NCBI GenBank assembly: GCA_034696485.1
Contig: JAQIWT010001319.1
Location: 1 to 11,361, forward strand
Origin: Isohypsibius dastychi
Lineage: Eukaryota > Tardigrada > Eutardigrada > Parachela > Isohypsibiidae
Reading direction: 5' to 3'
Length of the DNA: 11,361 bases
In this document: positions 8,111-11,361 of the stretch, one piece after another
Numbering within the stretch: position 1 is the first letter of the stretch
How the letters are laid out: every line of letters starts with the position of its first letter
Program-made: the position numbers and the translations under genes
Notes under the pieces: generated by a model
The model's database searches: none
What the model saw: only the letters and a program-made list of their open reading frames with translations
Told to the model about the DNA's origin: nothing

Positions 8111-9616
8111 TCACATGAACAACGCATCATGGTTGGGACGGAGAGGCCGACAGTCTGATGATCCCTGCTTCTTGCTTGTCAGGCGTTCTAAAAACCGATT
8201 TTATCATACAGTGTACGGCAGTGGATCTTCGCTTGACACTTACTTTTTCGGCGACACAGCAACCGAATGACGGCCAGACGAAAACGCGGGGACATAGCGT
8301 TGTACAGAAATGGGTTCATAGCACTGTTGGCAAAGATGAGTGTTTTCGCCATAAACATGAACCACAAATTCAACCATGGTTCATCCACGAAACTGTTGTA
8401 GACCAGGAGAACTCGAAATGGCAACCATGCTACCGCGAAGCATAAAACTATGACGACCAACATCTGCACCACCTGAAAAAAACAGAACGCATTTCTAGAA
8501 TGAGTCCTTGGGTTTCTAAACCATCCACCAAAAATAAGTGTCCTCCTGTGGATCTGAAAAGTGAGATCTCGGCAGGCAGAAATGAGTGTGTTGGCGTTCT
8601 TGTCATCAACATACAAGTAAATGCAAGCACACACAGGCCCTACTAGCTGGGGACGAGCAAAACACAGTTCTGACTCTGGGTGTTTGAGAAATTTGTTCCT
8701 TGCTGGATGTTATCAGCGCTGTTCATTTTCATGGTGATTCAATTCAACGGAGAAACTGTTTGATGGCACAGTACGTCAAAAAGTTATTGAGTACTGATCA
8801 GATTCAGATCCACTCTTAGTTCATAGGTATGTAGATTTTCAGTTGTTACGAATCAAAGTACAGACACATTGTGCAACAAAGAGCTGCTAGGACCGTGTTC
8901 CGCTGTTTGTTTATCTGACCTGAAGTAAACGAGAGTTCGAATCTGTGTTCGGTTCAGCTCTTTTTAGATCGCATCATCGATAAGCCGGATTAGTCGGTCA
9001 TTAGATCCGGAGAACGAAGCCCCCATGAACCTCAGTGTTGTCACAAAAAGTCGAAATTTCGCATGAAGCGCTAATTACAGCCGCTAATCACGAACAAGCT
9101 GTGGCTTCTTTGGTCGAAGAACTCACCTGCGTCCTTGATTGCGCAACGCATTCACGTCGCTCGTGGAGGTTACGAGAGGGGAGCCGGCCAATATTGCAAA
9201 TATTCGGGGTTGAGTTGCACTTGGACAGCTTCATCTCGAAGCAAGCCGTATTATCCTGGCCATGTGAGCTGATTGAAGGGCTATCATCTTCAGTGTAACG
9301 TGTTGTTCTAATCAGCGCCCAGCCGATTCTCGAGTATGCGTAAACAGCGAAGATTAGAGGGGTTATGTAAAAGAGGAGGAGATCGGCGGCGAAAACACCA
9401 CGGTACACTTCCCGGCTTAGACGCAGCTCACATGTTAAGTTGTCTGGATCATGTTCATCTGGGCGGACTTCGGTAAGCCCCAGCCATGGACAACAGTAAA
9501 TTAAGGAAAATATCCAGAGGATGATAACATGTTTTCTCGTTCCTTCGGCTGCTTTGAGTCGATGTGAGTAGCCGCAGCATACAGCGATGTATTGTTCAAC
9601 CGTGAAAGCAAGAATA
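8111..9616 (-). CDS. TRH-receptor-like class A GPCR, last three exons (5' part missing)
   Basis: Exons 9616-9127, 8472-8244 and 8187-8111 have good splice sites (TTTTGCAG|T; CAG|GTGAGT; TTTTTTCAG|GTG; AA|GTAAGT; GGTTTTTAG|AA) and compatible phases, giving about 264 residues. The first exon runs from the end of TM3 (SILAFTVEQYIAVC) through TM4, an ECL2 with NLTCEL (glycosylation site and disulphide Cys), TM5 and most of ICL3. The second holds TM6 (CFAVAWLPFR), ECL3 and TM7 (NSAMNPFLY), then helix 8 (SPRFRLAVIRLLCRRK). The last encodes a short tail ending at TGA 8111-8113. TM6 and TM7 follow vertebrate thyrotropin-releasing-hormone receptors closely, so it is probably a plasma-membrane neuropeptide receptor of the TRH/EFLamide group. 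Exons for TM1 to mid-TM3 were not recognised up to 11361 and probably lie beyond. The E-R-Y arginine is Gln (codon CAA). Confidence 0.87.
8188..8243 (-). other. GPCR last intron (56 nt)
   Basis: The donor GTAAGT and the acceptor CGGTTTTTAG, phase 1, complete a Lys codon across the junction. Without splicing, the frame runs on to a TAG at 8188. Its size fits the other short introns here. Confidence 0.7.
8473..9126 (-). other. GPCR intron in the ICL3-TM6 region (654 nt)
   Basis: It is bounded by CAG|GTGAGT and TTTTTTCAG|GTG in phase 0. No further exon is needed, because TM5-ICL3 flows directly into VVQML of TM6. A GTTCGAATC string near 8935 looks like a tRNA T-loop/B-box, but no tRNA fold or A-box was found. 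Confidence 0.7.
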
Positions 9617-10412
9617 CTGCAAAACAAAGAGACTCTTTACTAACCAATAAAAAAATATTTGATATGGAAGAGCACTTTCTGTACTATTCACCGAAAATAC
9701 GGTGATATTTTCAGCGCTTTATTATTATTGCGATACTCATACCGTTACCCGTGAAATCAGGATTAAGGAAACATATCATGTTTTGGTGTTTTCGAGATAC
9801 CGTACATGTTCAAAATCTTGGCTGTATTTGTGGTTCAACGTTTTCTTTAGACATAAATAAGGAGTGTTTGACAACAATCTTCTCGTAACATGAGCACGGA
9901 AAATCTCATCGGAACTACAAGGTGGCGGCATAGTCCCGAAAGACATGCGGCCTATCTTTATTGAGGATCGATGATGATCCGTTGGAGAAAACATTCTAGG
10001 AAACCCTTGATCATTGAGACCCGATGATTATGAGAACCAGTTCATCATTATGACGAATATGCTGAGTAATTGCCTATTTGCAATGAAAAACACTTCAGTG
10101 AAAACATTTCAGCAGCTCTTGATAATGTCGTCTCAATTTCAAGAGTGATTGTGGCACCCAGTGTAGGACCGTGGCTTGTATAAAATTAAAAAATATGAAA
10201 TCAGAAACAGAAACTGAAAAGTGTTATAATCGAAAGATTTGATACAAAGGTCACTATAACATGAGGTCAGATCCCTGCGGAAGTCCAATGTTGCAAAGCA
10301 CCTTATGAGTCAAATTAATTACTTTGCTCTCTCGATGCATGAGTGAAGTCATAAATATTTTGATATTCAAGCCGGTAAACGAGTCTAGCATCAATCCGTG
10401 ATTTCTGGCTAA

Positions 10413-10583
10413 TTATCGAAAAGTTCTGGCTCTGCTATTCCTAGGCTTACTCTTGCTCTTGTCGCCAAAGTATTCTTTAATCAGATTTTCATTAAGACGG
10501 TTCTTCTTGATTTTCACGATCTTCAGGTTGGACCAGCGTGAATCGATACAGTAGACAAACAGCTCCCGGGTGCTTTTATCGAT
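10413..10583 (-). other. Unassigned open frame of 56 codons, possible exon or remnant
   Basis: The minus-strand frame between two stops reads as mixed, protein-like sequence (ELFVYCIDSRWSNLKIVKIK, then NENLIKEYFGD and a basic Ser/Arg-rich end at TAA 10413). It has no Met and no convincing acceptor. It does not match MATH, BTB or GPCR sequence. It could be the last exon of another gene, a decayed fragment, or chance. Confidence 0.2.
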
Positions 10584-10587
10584 TCAC
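10538..10587. repeat. Inverted repeat with 11-bp arms
   Basis: The arms GTGAATCGATA (10538-10548) and TATCGATTCAC (10577-10587) are perfect complements separated by 28 bp, overlapping the upstream part of the unassigned frame. Confidence 0.7.
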
Positions 10588-11361
10588 AACCAATCGAACT
10601 TCTTTAATGCACTGCACTAAAATTTGAAAGTAGGGGAGCTCCGAAAAATAAATCGTTGAAATGCACTAATCTTAATCTTGGAAAGCCAAACAACAGCCCA
10701 TAAAAGGTCCCTCAAGGCGAAACCGATATGAGTGGCCTAATATAATCAACAATTTACAATAAATGCCATCATTGTGGTGTCGCAGTCAGCTGAACAACTG
10801 GAGCTTCTCGATTCGATCAAATTAAATTTTAATGACGTGGCTGCGCGGTTGTTTTGCCTTTGATTACATCATGATCGTTGATTATCAGTCACGATGTTTT
10901 TATCAAAACTTAATAAACTAATCATGGATGACATTTTCATAGATTTCATGATGAATTCAAATTTTCTTTCTTGAATTTTGGTCTTCGTGAAGCGTTCACA
11001 CCTGACTTTTGGAAAAGCAACTACTAATCGAGGAATTCTAATTTCAGTAACAAAATATTACAGAATGAATTATCTGGGGTTGCAAAAAAACTTTGTTGTT
11101 GTGAATTACTGTTCTGCAATCAAAAATTACTCCCTTGCTCATCAACATTTGAAACATCACGCCAGACTCGTAGGGTTCTTAAAATCGAGGCACCTATGTT
11201 TTTTGTTATTGTTTGTATAAAACGCCGGCTGTAATGGCATTAGTGATCCTTTTGTGTATTTTTCACTTTACATCGAGTTTATTCTATAGAGAGCACCATT
11301 TCATTTTTCGATCGTAAAGGAGAGCTAATTGATCAATCAGTTCAAGTTAGCTCCGATCAAA

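Larger units (their letters stand above)
6712..8268 (+). repeat. Direct repeat unit, copy 2 (gene D plus intact GPCR 3' end)
   Basis: This copy shares the same order as 4113-5684: the conserved upstream block, a complete MATH-BTB gene, a 3' flank, and the GPCR last exon, last intron and the end of the penultimate exon. Here the GPCR part is intact and continues into the rest of the receptor, so this copy is more likely to represent the original junction. Confidence 0.75.
9617..11361. other. Non-coding or unresolved stretch, probably long GPCR intron
   Basis: It begins at the clear acceptor TTTGTTTTGCAG of the receptor. No TM1-TM3 coding sequence was recognised on the minus strand, so it is most likely a large intron (over 1.7 kb) or contains very small exons that cannot be called by eye. 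AT-rich open frames here (for example on the plus strand at about 10978-11220) have no domain signal. Confidence 0.4.

Noticed and set aside
8930-8970. tRNA or tRNA-derived SINE in the GPCR intron
   Set aside because: Only a B-box-like GTTCGAATC and a T run are present; no A-box at the right distance and no cloverleaf.
9776-9994. Minus-strand open frame upstream of the GPCR exons
   Set aside because: Would be in the place for TM1-TM3 but has no hydrophobic segments or GPCR motifs.
10978-11220. Plus-strand open frame of 80 codons
   Set aside because: Lies in AT-rich DNA, has no ATG start, domain or paralog.
11311-11356. Inverted repeat GAGCTAA/TTAGCTC near the right edge
   Set aside because: Arms of only 7 bp with a 19-bp loop are expected by chance in AT-rich sequence.

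Overview
The window is animal nuclear DNA. Its genes are split by very short GT-AG introns (52-62 nt where both splice sites can be read), and the proteins are animal types: MATH-BTB (SPOP-like) Cullin-3 adaptors and a thyrotropin-releasing-hormone-receptor-like GPCR. Small introns, moderate GC and an expanded MATH-BTB family suggest a compact ecdysozoan genome such as a tardigrade or nematode. That placement is inference; the sequence does not settle the phylum.

Layout. 1-874: no supportable gene; contains a 13-G run. 875-1997 (gene A, minus) and 2574-3684 (gene B, minus): two diverged MATH-BTB genes. 3685-4244: spacer between the head-to-head genes B and C. 4245-5385 (gene C, plus) and 6848-7989 (gene D, plus): two closely related MATH-BTB genes, each in a ~1.57 kb direct repeat unit (4113-5684 and 6712-8268). 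Between them lie a decayed copy of the GPCR 3' end (about 5560-5684) and a palindromic repeat cluster (5722-5744 and 5998-6160). 8111-9616 (minus): the last three coding exons of the GPCR, convergent with gene D. 9617-11361: probably a long upstream intron or intergenic DNA, with one short unexplained open frame and an inverted repeat.

All four MATH-BTB genes have two coding exons and one phase-2 intron at the same place in the MATH domain. They are 351-359 residues long and end in a basic KR/KKR tail like that of SPOP, so they come from one ancestral gene. By family knowledge they would act as substrate receptors for Cullin-3 ubiquitin ligases: MATH binds the target, BTB dimerises and binds Cul3. 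Between C and D the MATH exon is about 55% identical and the linker-BTB-BACK part about 82%, so target binding is changing faster than ligase docking.

The repeat unit of gene C carries a broken copy of the GPCR tail, while gene D sits next to the intact GPCR. This gives a direction: the D-GPCR junction is the likely source and C the copy. The GPCR itself has E-Q-Y where class A receptors have E/D-R-Y.
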